Notes: generated from the letters alone by a model not told the origin. 48,522 bases of DNA from Acinetobacter lwoffii (GCF_024129435.1 NZ_JAMXXN010000023.1:1-48522); one strand, 5' to 3'. Shown: positions 8,888 through 19,013, numbered from the stretch's first letter. Numbers and translations: made by a program.

Positions 8888-8950
8888 ATTTATATAAAAT
8901 TAGATACTTAGTTGAGAACGCATTTATAGGTTAAAGCAGTTCAGAGGAAT

Positions 8951-8982
8951 AGCAACACCATATGATAAGCTAAGGTGTAGCT
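8951..8982. repeat. Small hairpin upstream of the antiporter gene
   Basis: AGCAACACC and GGTGTAGCT form arms with one A-A mismatch around a 14-nt loop, about 110 bp before the antiporter start. It might be a 5'UTR structure or an old terminator; no known riboswitch was recognised. Confidence 0.25.
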
Positions 8983-9093
8983 ATGAGGGTGCAGTTGCAT
9001 TAGCTTGAAGCCTGTATATATATTTGGCTACCTTTATCGGGTAAATTCTATACTTGAAATGTCAACAGACCCCATACAAAATCTGAGAAATAT

Positions 9094-10905
9094 ATGAGTG
9101 CAGAAGCCACATCTATCAGCCTTCTATCCCCTGTCATACTGCTCACAGCGGCAGTGATCTCAGTCCCCTTAATAAAGCGTCTAGGATTAAGCTCGGTATT
9201 GGGATATTTAATTGCAGGATTAATTATTGGTCCATTTGGACTGGCGTTTTTCTACGATTCTGCATCTATTCTGCATATTGCTGAGCTTGGTATTGTGATG
9301 TATCTGTTTGTGATTGGACTAGAAATGCGTCCATCGTATTTATGGAGTTTAAGAAAAGAAATTTTTGGATTAGGCGCATTACAAATTAGTGCCTGTTCAT
9401 TGGGGTTAACGGCGGTAGGCTTGATCTATGGCTATTCTTGGCAAGTGAGTTTTGTATGTGCTGCAGGCTTTGTACTCACCTCGACTGCAATTGTGATGCA
9501 ACTTTTGGGAGATCGTGGAGACATTGCTCAACCACGAGGACAAAAAATTATCTCGATCCTGCTGTTTGAAGATTTATTGATTGTCCCTTTATTGGCAATT
9601 GTCGCTTTTATCGCACCGAATCATGTTGTTGAAAGTACTTCTACGCGTTTGCAGAGCATCGGAATTGGTTTAATTTCAATTGCAGGTTTAATCGCTGCAG
9701 GCTATTGGTTGCTTAATCCTTTATTTCGCTTATTAGCCGCAGCCAAAGCCCGTGAAGTCATGACTGCAGCAGCACTCTTAGTGGTACTCGGCGCAGCATT
9801 ACTGATGCAAGTCAGTGGCTTATCGATGGCAATGGGGGCTTTCCTTGCAGGGGTATTACTCTCCGAATCCACTTTTCGCCATCAGATTGAAGCAGATATT
9901 GAACCGTTTCGTGGCATATTGCTCGGATTATTTTTTCTAGGTGTAGGCATGTCACTAGACCTTAACGTCGTAAAAAATAACTGGGTGTTAATCTTAAGTG
10001 CTGTACTTCTGCTGATGTTTGTCAAAGCATCCATGATTTACCTAATTGCACGCATGACCAAAAGTTCACACTCCGAAGCACTCGATCGCGCATTACTGAT
10101 GGCTCAAGGGGGCGAGTTTGCTTTTGTACTCTTTGCTGCCGCCATGAGTGCTCAAATCATTAGTGCTGTTGAAAGCTCAAACCTGACTGCGATTGTAGTC
10201 TTGTCGATGATTTTGACCCCGATTATAGGCATTCTATTTAAACCTTTTACCCAAACTACAGAACAAACTTCTTTAGAAAATATCCGTATTGCCGAAGGAC
10301 TTTCTGGAAAAGTATTGATGATTGGTTTCGGTCGTTTTGGACAAGTCTCCAGTCAATTACTGCTTGCTCGAGGGATTGATGTGACCATCATTGATAATGA
10401 TATCGACATGATTCAAAACGCTGAAAGATTTGGATTTAAAATTTACTATGGCGATGGTTCTCGTTTAGATATTTTACATGCCTCGGGAGCAGATACGGCT
10501 GAGGCAATTGTTGTTTGCGTAGACCACAAAGAAACGACGAATAAGATTGTAGAGTTGGTGCAACATGAATTTCCTTTAACCAAGTTACTGGTTCGCTCTT
10601 ATGACCGTGAGCATGCGCTGCATTTAGCAAAACAAAATGTGGATTACATGATTCGAGAAACCTTCGAGTCGGCAATGCTATTTGGCGGTGCGATTTTAGA
10701 AGAATTGGGTGTTGACCAGAGTGATGTTGAAGAAATTAGCCAAGAAATCCGAGAACGAGACAAAGAACGTTTTGAAACCGAAGTTGCAGCAGATGATGTC
10801 TATGCGGGTATCGGCTTGCAATACACAGGACCGCGTCCGACTGCACCTTTAATTACACCAAAGCACACAGGGCAAATTCTGAATGAAGATGACACTCATC
10901 AATAA
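9094..10905 (+). CDS. KefB/KefC-type monovalent cation:proton antiporter (CPA2) with TrkA-N domain
   Basis: 603 residues. About 12 hydrophobic segments cover residues 1-385 (Na_H_Exchanger fold), including the family patterns LGYLIAGLIIGPFGL, GIVMYLFVIGLEMRP and GGEFAFVLFAAA. A cytoplasmic RCK/TrkA-N Rossmann domain follows from about 408: KVLMIGFGRFGQVSSQLLL, then IDNDIDMIQNAERFGFKIYYGDGSRLDILHASGA. The family exports K+ in exchange for H+, often gated by nucleotide or glutathione adducts. The C-terminal charged tail lacks obvious further domains. It is monocistronic: an IS982 lies upstream and a clear terminator follows. The SD is weak (GAGA before ATATATG). Whether it is glutathione-gated cannot be told here. 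Confidence 0.88.
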   Translation: MSAEATSISLLSPVILLTAAVISVPLIKRLGLSSVLGYLIAGLIIGPFGLAFFYDSASILHIAELGIVMYLFVIGLEMRPSYLWSLRKEIFGLGALQISACSLGLTAVGLIYGYSWQVSFVCAAGFVLTSTAIVMQLLGDRGDIAQPRGQKIISILLFEDLLIVPLLAIVAFIAPNHVVESTSTRLQSIGIGLISIAGLIAAGYWLLNPLFRLLAAAKAREVMTAAALLVVLGAALLMQVSGLSMAMGAFLAGVLLSESTFRHQIEADIEPFRGILLGLFFLGVGMSLDLNVVKNNWVLILSAVLLLMFVKASMIYLIARMTKSSHSEALDRALLMAQGGEFAFVLFAAAMSAQIISAVESSNLTAIVVLSMILTPIIGILFKPFTQTTEQTSLENIRIAEGLSGKVLMIGFGRFGQVSSQLLLARGIDVTIIDNDIDMIQNAERFGFKIYYGDGSRLDILHASGADTAEAIVVCVDHKETTNKIVELVQHEFPLTKLLVRSYDREHALHLAKQNVDYMIRETFESAMLFGGAILEELGVDQSDVEEISQEIRERDKERFETEVAADDVYAGIGLQYTGPRPTAPLITPKHTGQILNEDDTHQ

Positions 10906-10926
10906 TTTCACGTATTAAGCCCAAAT

Positions 10927-10954
10927 AAAAAGAGGTCTCTGTAGATCTCTTTTT
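10927..10954 (+). terminator. Rho-independent terminator of the antiporter gene
   Basis: AAAAAGAGGTC and GATCTCTTTTT form an 11-pair stem with a 6-nt loop ending in five T, 22 bp after the stop codon. The IS66 left end begins immediately after it. Confidence 0.8.
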
Positions 10955-11023
10955 CGGTAAGCATCCGCTGAACCCCACTTTTCTTATTTTCTCAATATAC
11001 CAATAGTGCCCATTATTTATTAA

Positions 11024-11447
11024 ATGGACATTATGTTTATGGCCTTAGACACTTTTATAGACACTGAACAAACGACAGAAAGAGCCCGCAGAATCTTCGC
11101 AACTGATTTTAAACAGCACTTGGTCGAGCTTTGCCTGCAGCCAAATACATCAGTGGCTAAGGTCACAATGCAACATCAGATCAATGCCAATCTATTACAT
11201 AAATGGATTCGTCATTCACAACCCCTTCCATTCCACAGACCGACTTTCTTCCCGTCATTCTTCACCCGACACCAGAGTCAAACAAGAAGCACCGCCGCCA
11301 CCTGAACCGGAAAAGAATGCTGTCGCTCATATCAGAATTCCACTGCATCAGAAACAATGCTCCGCAAGAGATCAGGTGATCGAAATAGAATGGCCAGTGG
11401 AATCGGCCAAGGAGTTGCTGCTTTTACTTCAGGGCTTGATCAAATGA
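11024..11447 (+). pseudogene. IS66 TnpA (accessory protein), frameshifted
   Basis: The N-terminal part reads from ATG 11024: a helix-turn-helix region (FKQHLVELCLQPNTSVAKVTMQHQINANLLHKWIRH). After about 11220 the family-like continuation is in another frame (FHSTDRLSSRHSSPDTRVKQEAPPPPEPEK...) and ends VESAKELLLLLQGLIK at 11447. One indel separates them. The second frame's stop overlaps the tnpB start as ATGA. Confidence 0.75.
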
Positions 11448-11779
11448 TCCTCATTGATGAAATCTGGCTTTCTACCCAACCTCTGGATATGCGAGCAGGT
11501 ATGGATACTGTCATGGCTCAGGTGCTGAGAGCCTTTGGCTATATCAAACCGCATTGTGCTTATCTGTTCTGTAATAAGCGTGGCCGTCGCATGAAAGTGC
11601 TGGTGCATGATGGGCTGGGCATCTGGCTATGTGCCCGACGGCTGGAACAGGGAAAATTCCACTGGGCTAAAGTTCACCAAGATGAAACCGTGACCCTCAG
11701 CCCGGAGCAGTTACAAGCACTGATCCACGGTTTAACTTGGCAAAGAATCGGTCTGCAGCAAGTGGTAACAATGCTCTAA
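11444..11779 (+). CDS. tnpB: IS66 TnpB accessory protein
   Basis: 111 residues from the ATG at 11444 that overlaps the tnpA stop. The sequence is the conserved IS66 Orf2 type: IWLSTQPLDMRAGMDTVMAQV, HCAYLFCNKRGRRMKVLVHDGLGIWLCARRLEQGKFHW and LSPEQLQALIHGLTWQRIG. It is required for IS66 transposition, role unknown. The frame is intact, but with the neighbouring genes broken it cannot support transposition by itself. Confidence 0.85.
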   Translation: MILIDEIWLSTQPLDMRAGMDTVMAQVLRAFGYIKPHCAYLFCNKRGRRMKVLVHDGLGIWLCARRLEQGKFHWAKVHQDETVTLSPEQLQALIHGLTWQRIGLQQVVTML

Positions 11780-11834
11780 ATCGAACTCATCCATTCTGCT
11801 ATTCTCCAAACATGATCTCAACCATACTGCAGTC

Positions 11835-13093
11835 ATGAAAATGCTGCCTGATTTAAACCAACTGACCCATGAACACCTGCTGGAATTTATCCGACAGTTG
11901 GCGCTGCAGCATCAGTCTTTAGCATAATCAAAACAACAACTGGAACAATCAAATCAGCAATTAGATTCTAAAGTTAAATCTCTCTCTAATCTCAATCAAA
12001 AATACGAGCATGAACTTTTGCAGTTTAAACGGCATAAGTTCGCCCAGAAGAATGAATACTTAACGGCCAAACAAATCCACCTCTGGGATGAAGCGGTTGA
12101 AGAAGATATTGCCGCGGTTGATCTGGAACTGGAACGGCTGAATGCAGCTAAAACCGATGCAGCGACACAGAAAGCCCCAGCCAACAAACCTAAACGTCGA
12201 CCGCTACCTGATCATCTACTCACTCTGCGTATTGAGCACGAACCTGCCTCAACGCAATGCAGCTGTGACAGCTTGTACTGCAGCAACAGGTGCTGCATGC
12301 CGATGAAACACCGGTCACCATCATGCAGATGGGTGAGAATGAGAAAAAACCGAAGAAAGGTTATGTCTGGGCCTATGCCACCACACAGTACAATCTACTT
12401 CAGGCGGTGATCTATGACTTTCAGGATAAGCATGCTGAAGAGTTCCTGAAAGACTGGCAAGGCCATCTGGTCTGTGATGATTATGGTGGTTATAAAGCAC
12501 GCTTTAAATCAGGCCAGATCATTGAGGTGGGCTGCATGGCCCATGCACATCTTAAATTCCATGAACTGCATGTGACCGGGAAAAGTCAGGTCGCTGAACA
12601 AGCATTAGTGATGATTCAGAAACTGTATGCCATAGAAGCAGAACTCAGGAAAAAGACCGATGGTACAGCGCAACACCGTCGCGAATACCGGCAACAACAT
12701 AGCTAATCGGTGATGCAACAACTATATGAATGGCTCAACCAACATTATCTGACGGTGCCGTCGAGTTCTCCAATCGCCAAGGCGATCAATTACACTCTGA
12801 AGCGTTGGCCAGCTTTAAGTCGCTATTTGGATGATGGCAATCTACCGATTTGCAACAATTGGGTCGAAAATCAAATGCGTCCCTGGGCATTGGGACGCAA
12901 GGACTGGTTGTTTGCTGGCTCGCTACGCAGTGGTCAGCGAGCTGCGAATGTCATGACCCTGATTCAGTCAGCAAAGCTGAATGGGCTAGATCCGTATGCC
13001 TATTTAAGTGATGTGCTGAAAAGGTTGCCGACACATAAAGTGACCCAGATTGAAGAATTACTGCCACACCGCTGGAAACCCAACTCAAATTAA
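11835..13093 (+). pseudogene. tnpC: IS66 TnpC (DDE transposase) remnant
   Basis: The start is MKMLPDLNQLTHEHLLEFIRQLAL. A TAA stop follows HQSLA near 11926, but the same frame continues with the coiled-coil and basic linker to EHEPASTQCSC. Roughly 100 family codons (the zinc-binding region and the start of the catalytic core) are then missing. Coding resumes in another frame with LQQQVLHADETPVTIMQM. A second nonsense codon, TAA, lies at 12703-12705 after REYRQQHS. The C-terminus is recognisable (ICNNWVENQMRPWALGRKDWLF, then DPYAYLSDVLKRLP). Several independent lesions show long-standing decay. Confidence 0.85.
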
Positions 13094-13124
13094 AAAATAG
13101 CGATGGGGTTCAGCGGACGCTTAC

Positions 13125-13496
13125 GCTGTTTTCAATGTAGTATTCAATAATCGAGATGATCATTGCAAAAACTTTTCATTTCTGATGTCCCAAAATGGGC
13201 AATGGAAACTCGCCCCTGCCTATGATGTTACTTTCTGTGAAGGACCAGGGGGATATCATCAAATGGATATCATGGGTGAGGCACTGGATATTCCTCGACA
13301 AGCTCTTGTGAAACTTGGTACTCAGGAAGCGGAACTTTGTGTCCAAGAAGTCGATGAAATTATTGGCTCGATTTGTAAGGTTGCAATCCGATTCAGCAAT
13401 ATCGCTCATGACCTATTACCTGGACAAATTCAAGCAGAGACTCTCCAACTGGTCCAAAATAGGATTGAGCAAATATTCATTTATTGCACTAAATAG
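13125..13496 (+). pseudogene. C-terminal fragment of a HipA-type Ser/Thr kinase toxin
   Basis: Open from the IS66 right end: VFNVVFNNRDDHCKNFSFLMSQNGQWKLAPAYDVTF..., about 123 residues to TAG at 13494. The N-R-D-D-H-x-K-N-F-S catalytic-loop pattern and W-x-L-A-P-A-Y-D metal-binding motif are those of the HipA_C kinase lobe. HipA proteins are about 420-440 residues, so the N-terminal two thirds, the start and any hipB partner are lost to the IS66. Internal ATG codons exist, but a stable active product is unlikely. Confidence 0.75.
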
Positions 13497-13521
13497 CTTT
13501 CACAAAGCTTCTATGAAGGGC

Positions 13522-15204
13522 TTATTCTAATCGTTGTTTTATCACGGCATAAGCTACACCAGTCACCACACTTCCAATCGCAATCGCCAATAAATATTTT
13601 AATGGATAATTCATCGCATTCGGAATGATCAGTACCATTACACCGCCATGAGGAGTGACTAGTTCACATTTAAATAATGCAACCAAAGCCCCAGTTACAG
13701 CACCACCTGCGATCGCGCATGGAAGCACTCGAATCGGGTCTTTGGCAGCAAACGGAATAGCCCCTTCCGAGATGAAACATAGGCCCAGAACTACAGCAGC
13801 CTTCCCTGCATCTTGCTCAGGTTTGGCAAATTTATGCTTTGCCAGAAAAGTTGCAATTGCCATACCCAATGGCGGTACCATACCCGCAGCCATGGTAATC
13901 GCCATCGGTCCGTATGTTTGTGACGTAAGTAAGCCCACCGTAAAGGCATAAGCCGCTTTATTTATTGGCCCCCCAACATCAATACACATCATACTCCCAA
14001 GGATAATCCCCATGATCATGGCATTGGTCGTCCCCATATTGGCAAGGAAGTGTGTGAGTAATTCAAACAATTGTGCAACAGGCTGTCCAACCACATAAAT
14101 CATGATTAAACCAACAGCTAAACTGGCCAATAGTGGAATAATCAAAATTGGTTTTAATGCTTCTAGGCTACTTGGGAGTTTAAGCTGTTTCGATAAAAAT
14201 AACGCAATATAACCTGCAATAAAACCTGCAACTAATCCACCGAGAAAGCCTGCCTCTAATTGTGTTGCAAGTAAACCGCCAATCAAACCTGGAGTTAAAC
14301 CCGGACGATCCGCAATAGAATAAGCAATATAACCTGCCAGCATAGGTACCATAAGAGTAAATGCTGCAGCACCTATTTGCTTTAAGGATGCGGCAAAGCT
14401 TCCTTCAACAGGATTGAGGCCAAACATAAACGAGATGGCAATGATCAAACCGCCCGCCACCACCATCGGCAGCATGAAAGACACGCCTGTTAAAAGGTGT
14501 TTATAAATTCCTGTTTTTTCTTTGTTTTCATTTTCTGTCTTAGTGGCTGTTTGCTTACCCGTTTCAAGCAGTTTGGCCTCAGCAATTGCATTTGCAAAAG
14601 TCTTATCCGTTTGCTTAAGGGCAAATCCTGTACTACAGCGATATACACGTTTGCCTACAAAGCGATCTGTATTGACCTCAATATCCGTTGCTAAGATCAC
14701 GACATCTGCTTTGGCAATACTTTCTGCCGATAAAACATTTTTAGCCCCAACCGATCCTTGGGTTTCAACATCAATCTGATACCCGTGCTTTACTGCACCT
14801 TGTTGTAAGGCTTCGGCCGCCATAAACGTATGCGCAACGCCAGTTGGACATGCTGTAATGGCGACAAACCGTGTAACCCCTACATTGGCTGCAATAGTTT
14901 CATCTAAAGCATCTGAATGCTCAAGAACTTGTTGCAAAAGCATGATCGCATCGTGTTGTGCGTTATTCAAACCAATGACTTTCACAACCTTGTCACGCAG
15001 TTGATCTGCATCTGCCGACTTCTGTCCAACAAAAACAACCGTATCAATAACATTTGATAAATCAAGATGCTCGACTGATGTCGCCACATGATTGGAAATA
15101 CCAAGTGCTGTTGCTGCTTTGGAGAGTTTTTTGGCCAAAATCACTGCATTAATCGGCTGCTCGGGGCTATGTGGCACAAATAAAATATGTTTTATCTCTT
15201 GCAT
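13522..15204 (-). CDS. fruA: PTS fructose transporter subunit IIBC
   Basis: 560 residues. An N-terminal EIIB'-like domain (1-105) is followed by the phosphorylatable EIIB domain with Cys119 in VAITACPTGVAHTFMAAEAL. From about residue 230 comes the EIIC membrane domain (HLLTGVSFMLPMVVAGG, GFLGGLVAGFIAGYIALFL, IDVGGPINKAAYAF, ISEGAIPFAAKDPIRV). It imports fructose and phosphorylates it to fructose 1-phosphate at the inner membrane. Last gene of fruB-fruK-fruA, with only 4 bp after fruK. Length and domain order match FruA of gammaproteobacteria. The 3' end converges on the hipA remnant, with no clear terminator between. Confidence 0.93.
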   Translation of the reverse strand: MQEIKHILFVPHSPEQPINAVILAKKLSKAATALGISNHVATSVEHLDLSNVIDTVVFVGQKSADADQLRDKVVKVIGLNNAQHDAIMLLQQVLEHSDALDETIAANVGVTRFVAITACPTGVAHTFMAAEALQQGAVKHGYQIDVETQGSVGAKNVLSAESIAKADVVILATDIEVNTDRFVGKRVYRCSTGFALKQTDKTFANAIAEAKLLETGKQTATKTENENKEKTGIYKHLLTGVSFMLPMVVAGGLIIAISFMFGLNPVEGSFAASLKQIGAAAFTLMVPMLAGYIAYSIADRPGLTPGLIGGLLATQLEAGFLGGLVAGFIAGYIALFLSKQLKLPSSLEALKPILIIPLLASLAVGLIMIYVVGQPVAQLFELLTHFLANMGTTNAMIMGIILGSMMCIDVGGPINKAAYAFTVGLLTSQTYGPMAITMAAGMVPPLGMAIATFLAKHKFAKPEQDAGKAAVVLGLCFISEGAIPFAAKDPIRVLPCAIAGGAVTGALVALFKCELVTPHGGVMVLIIPNAMNYPLKYLLAIAIGSVVTGVAYAVIKQRLE

Positions 15205-15208
15205 CGTA

Positions 15209-16141
15209 TTAACTCAATGATTGGACTGAGATTTGCGATTTCAAATCTTCAATAACAGTAAAGTCTGGAAGAGCAAACCCAATTTGGGTCACAGCATTGC
15301 TCGCAATTGCGGTTGCTGTTTTCAATGTTTCTTCTGGGGAAGTTGAACTCAACAAGCCATGAATCATACCTGCCAGCAAGGAATCTCCCGCACCCACCGT
15401 ACTTTGGACGGTGACCTTCGGTGCAGTAGCATGCAGGGGTTGCGTGCGGTGAAGCCAGTTCACCCCGTTTTCACCCATCGAGACCACAATATGTTCGATC
15501 TGACTATTTAAACTGGCAAAAAGATGCTGCTGTTCTGCAAACGTTTCTGCTGGCAAATGGTAGGTTTCAGTCAACTCATCTGTATTAGGCTTAATCAACC
15601 AAGGATGGGCAGCAATTGCTGCTTTCAACGCAACACCACTGGTATCTACTGCGACTTTTTTACCCGCAGACTGTAACCATAGAATCAGTGTTGAAAGCTC
15701 TTCTGCAGAAAAACCTTGTGGCAAACTACCTGCAATCACAATCACATCAACCTCTAAAATCAGTTGAGATAGGCGTTCACGTAATTGTTGTTTTGCTGAG
15801 GTATCTACAAAAAAGCCCTTGCCATTGATGTCAGTCATCTGACCAGAAGCTTCTGCAACTTTAATGTTTTGTCGTGTTTCACCTGCAACATAAATAAATT
15901 GGTTATCAAATTGCTCTTGCTGGATATGATGGTCAAAAATTTGACGGTTTTCTTGCCCCAAAAAGCCACTCACAATCAGTTCATGTCCCAAATCCTTAAG
16001 GACTTGTGCCACGTTTAAGCCTTTACCTGCTGCATGGCTTTGGGCCGTTAACTGACGATTGACCTCGCCAACTTTTAGTTGATCCAATTGCACGGTGAGG
16101 TCAATTGCAGGATTCAGAGTAATGCTTAATATCTTAGCCAT
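15209..16141 (-). CDS. fruK: 1-phosphofructokinase
   Basis: 310 residues of a PfkB-family sugar kinase. It converts fructose 1-phosphate plus ATP to fructose 1,6-bisphosphate. Motifs: the N-terminal ITLNPAIDLTVQL, AAGKGLNVAQVLKDLG, and the PfkB signature TVGAGDSLLAGMIHGLL with the catalytic Asp. The frame runs 15 codons further upstream, but that would overlap fruB. The ATG at 16141 has GGAG 10 nt before it and follows the fruB stop by 7 bp, so it is preferred. Middle gene of the fru operon. Confidence 0.92.
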   Translation of the reverse strand: MAKILSITLNPAIDLTVQLDQLKVGEVNRQLTAQSHAAGKGLNVAQVLKDLGHELIVSGFLGQENRQIFDHHIQQEQFDNQFIYVAGETRQNIKVAEASGQMTDINGKGFFVDTSAKQQLRERLSQLILEVDVIVIAGSLPQGFSAEELSTLILWLQSAGKKVAVDTSGVALKAAIAAHPWLIKPNTDELTETYHLPAETFAEQQHLFASLNSQIEHIVVSMGENGVNWLHRTQPLHATAPKVTVQSTVGAGDSLLAGMIHGLLSSTSPEETLKTATAIASNAVTQIGFALPDFTVIEDLKSQISVQSLS

Positions 16142-16148
16142 TCGGTAA

Positions 16149-19013
16149 TTACTCCACCAATGCACGTACGGCAGTTGCACTGTCACAACTTAAGGCTTGC
16201 TGTGCAACCTGTTGGCAATTTATATAGTTCAAACCACGAATTTGCGCCTTCACCAATGGAATACTGGTACTCGACATACTCAACTCATCCACGCCCAAGC
16301 CCATCAATACAGGCACAGCTTTTGGATCAGCAGCCAATTCACCACAAATGCCCACCCATTTACCATACTGATGCGCTGCCCGAACAGTTTGATCAATCAA
16401 TAGTAAAATACTCGGATGTAAGCCATCAGCTTCGGCAGACAATAGTGGATGACCACGGTCAATCGCCAGAGTATATTGAGTCAAGTCATTGGTTCCAATA
16501 CTAAAAAAATCAACTTCTTGAGCAAGAATTGGAGCCAACAATGCTGCCGCAGGAACCTCAATCATAATACCGACTTGTAAGTTTGCACATGGATGCTGTA
16601 TGCGAACCTCATCCAAAATTGCTTTTGCTGCTCGCCATTCTTCAACCCGCCCAATCATGGGAAACATAATTCTTAATGGGCGATTATCTGCTGCTTTAAG
16701 TAAAGCAACCAATTGCTGATGTAACAACTCTGGCTTACGTAAAGTCAGACGAATACCACGTAAGCCTAAGAATGGATTTTCTTCCTTTTCAATAGGCAAA
16801 TATGGCAAAGGTTTGTCCCCACCCACATCAAGTGTACGTACCACCAATGGACGACCCGCCAAAGCATCTAACACCACCCGATAATCGGCTTCTTGTGTAG
16901 CCTCATCAGGCGCACTGCTGTGTGACATAAAGACCAATTCTGTGCGTAGCAAACCAATTGCTTCTGCCCCATCGGCCACAGCCTGTATCGTAGCGCCCAC
17001 TTTGCCAATATTGGCTGCGATTTCAACTTGATGTTGATCCAGTGTGATGGCAGGTTCTAAACAATGCTGTTCCGCTTGTTCTCGCAACTCACGCTGGCGT
17101 TGGCGCTCTGCAATGGCATGATCAATCTGACTTTGCTCGGGTGAGACCACATACTCACCACTATCCCCATTAATTAGAACTGTGGCATGGTTCTCAATAT
17201 TTAAAACAGCTACACCCGCACCTACGACTGCTGGAATAGCCAGAGCACGTGCCACAATAGCACTATGGGCACTCGCTCCACCAACCGCGGTCAAAATGCC
17301 TGCAACACGATCTTTATTCAGACGCGCTACATCACTCGGGCCAACATCATGCATAATTAAGATATAAGGTTGCTCGGGTTCTATGACATCGGCCACACCG
17401 CACAAAACAGCCAAAACTCGCTCACCAATATCCCTTAAATCAGCCGCACGCTCTGCAAGTAAACGATCGCTAAGTGCAGCCTGTGCGGTAGCAGCCACTT
17501 CAATATGATCATGCCAAGCTGCAGCAGCAGACAACCCCTGTTTTAAACCGCGTTGTACACTTTGGAGGAGGTCTGGATCATCCAGCATTTCCAAATGTGC
17601 CATGAATATCTGCTTAATGGGAGTAGATTCAGTATGTGCAATAAATTGACGTAAGCTATTTTTCACCTGATGAAGCGCAATTTCAAGCTTTTCATTCTCA
17701 GCTTTAAAACTCTGTCCGCGACGTTCATAACTAAATTCGCGTGGCTTCACCACATGAGCAGGACCAAAAGCAAGGCCAGTTGATGCCGCAATACCGCAGC
17801 TACCCGTATCGCCATGTGATTCAAAAGGCATTAATTCCAAAGTATTTACGACTGGGTCACTACTGCTGTGCTGATGAGATACAAAATCAACAGCTTCAAC
17901 CTCTTCTCCTAAGCCCTGTTTAACTGCATCAATAATCTGTTCTAAGCCTGCTACAGCATCGGTATCGGGTTGTGCAATAAAAGTCAGAGTTTGACCACGA
18001 CGACATCCCATAGCTAATAATTTGGTTAAACTTTTTGCCGAAACGTAAGCTCCCTCATCTACAGCAACGAGAATATCCCCTGCAAATTTCTTAGTCATAT
18101 TGACCAAGTGTGTCGCGGGACGCGCATGTAGACCATGAGCATTAGCTAAGACAATACGACGAGATGGCCAATCAGGAATCAGTTCAGCACCAATTAACTG
18201 CGCCAACTGGTGACTATCTTGCTCTTGGTTGAGGATATGAACTTGTTCAGTATCAAACAAAATATCCATTAACCGTTGAAACCGTTGCATATCCAGTTGC
18301 TCATTACTGGCAATACACACCAAAGTCTTGAGCATTTCCTGCTGATGGCTTAAAACCTGTTCCGCTTTTACCAAACTTACAGCTGGGCTCAAAACATGCT
18401 GGTTAGAAGTGATCGACCAGACCCCCTCCCCTAAATGAATCATGCTGTTTAGGTTTAAACCCGACAGAAAACCACACTCCACCATTTTTTGCTGTTTCAG
18501 CAACTGTGTTGCGTGCCAAATTAAATCTTCTACATCAAGTGCGGGAACTTGAGTGGCGATTAAATTTTCATGCAATGCCAAAGATGCAGGTTGGGCTTGT
18601 AATAATGCAATAATTTGCTCTGCGGATTGAGCCTGTTTCACTTGATCAGCGACATCATTAATTAAAGCCCGCGTCAAAATTTGTAAGACTTGCAAATGCT
18701 CATCTGATTTCGCAGCAATCACTACTGCTAAATAAATTTTATTTTCACCGTCCCAAACAACTCCTTCAGGAAAGTGCGCCAGACGAATACCAGTTTTTAA
18801 AATATATTGGCGAGACTGAGGCGTCCCATGCGGAATGGCAATTCCTTGCCCTAAATACGTTGCACTTTGTTGTTCGCGCCCGGTCAACCCATGAATATAA
18901 TCAGGTGTAACCAACTGGTCTTCGACCAAGATATCGACTAGACATTGCAACGCTTGTGCTTTATCAGTGGCGTGTTGTTTCATTCGAATATGTTGTATAT
19001 CTAGCGCGAGCAT
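16149..19013 (-). CDS. fruB: Multiphosphoryl transfer protein FruB (EIIA-Fru / HPr / Enzyme I fusion)
   Basis: 954 residues. EIIA-Fru comes first (His62 in GQGIAIPHGTPQ), then an HPr-like domain near 285-370 (NAHGLHARPATHLVNMTKKF, active His in GLHARPA), then a complete Enzyme I from about 395. The Enzyme I part shows the phospho-His motif GGASAHSAIVARALAIPAVVG and C-terminal PEP-binding motifs (LRTELVFM, GLRGIRLTL, FFSIGTNDLTQYTLAIDR, GICGELAADP). It therefore carries phosphate from PEP to FruA without separate EI/HPr, as in pseudomonads. A TTG five codons upstream is in frame, but the ATG at 19013 has AAGGA about 8 nt before it. No fruR/cra gene adjoins. Confidence 0.93.
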   Translation of the reverse strand: MLALDIQHIRMKQHATDKAQALQCLVDILVEDQLVTPDYIHGLTGREQQSATYLGQGIAIPHGTPQSRQYILKTGIRLAHFPEGVVWDGENKIYLAVVIAAKSDEHLQVLQILTRALINDVADQVKQAQSAEQIIALLQAQPASLALHENLIATQVPALDVEDLIWHATQLLKQQKMVECGFLSGLNLNSMIHLGEGVWSITSNQHVLSPAVSLVKAEQVLSHQQEMLKTLVCIASNEQLDMQRFQRLMDILFDTEQVHILNQEQDSHQLAQLIGAELIPDWPSRRIVLANAHGLHARPATHLVNMTKKFAGDILVAVDEGAYVSAKSLTKLLAMGCRRGQTLTFIAQPDTDAVAGLEQIIDAVKQGLGEEVEAVDFVSHQHSSSDPVVNTLELMPFESHGDTGSCGIAASTGLAFGPAHVVKPREFSYERRGQSFKAENEKLEIALHQVKNSLRQFIAHTESTPIKQIFMAHLEMLDDPDLLQSVQRGLKQGLSAAAAWHDHIEVAATAQAALSDRLLAERAADLRDIGERVLAVLCGVADVIEPEQPYILIMHDVGPSDVARLNKDRVAGILTAVGGASAHSAIVARALAIPAVVGAGVAVLNIENHATVLINGDSGEYVVSPEQSQIDHAIAERQRQRELREQAEQHCLEPAITLDQHQVEIAANIGKVGATIQAVADGAEAIGLLRTELVFMSHSSAPDEATQEADYRVVLDALAGRPLVVRTLDVGGDKPLPYLPIEKEENPFLGLRGIRLTLRKPELLHQQLVALLKAADNRPLRIMFPMIGRVEEWRAAKAILDEVRIQHPCANLQVGIMIEVPAAALLAPILAQEVDFFSIGTNDLTQYTLAIDRGHPLLSAEADGLHPSILLLIDQTVRAAHQYGKWVGICGELAADPKAVPVLMGLGVDELSMSSTSIPLVKAQIRGLNYINCQQVAQQALSCDSATAVRALVE

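Larger units (their letters stand above)
10957..13124 (+). mobile_element. IS66-family insertion sequence, decayed
   Basis: A 2.17 kb element. The inward-reading ends GTAAGCATCCGCTGAACCCC (10957) and GTAAGCGTCCGCTGAACCCC (13124) are IS66-type and differ at one base in 20. It carries the usual tnpA, tnpB and tnpC in order. tnpA has a frameshift; tnpC has two premature stops and a large internal deletion. The 8-bp flanks do not match. It has inserted into, or deleted up to, a hipA-type gene whose C-terminus remains on the right. Confidence 0.88.

Noticed and set aside
7960..8890. IS982 target-site duplication
   Set aside because: Both flanks are AT-rich and only loosely similar; no convincing 7-8 bp repeat.
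11996..12187. Minus-strand reading frame inside IS66 tnpC
   Set aside because: It is antisense to recognisable TnpC coiled-coil coding; serine/alanine-rich composition comes from the reverse of Glu/Ala/Leu codons.
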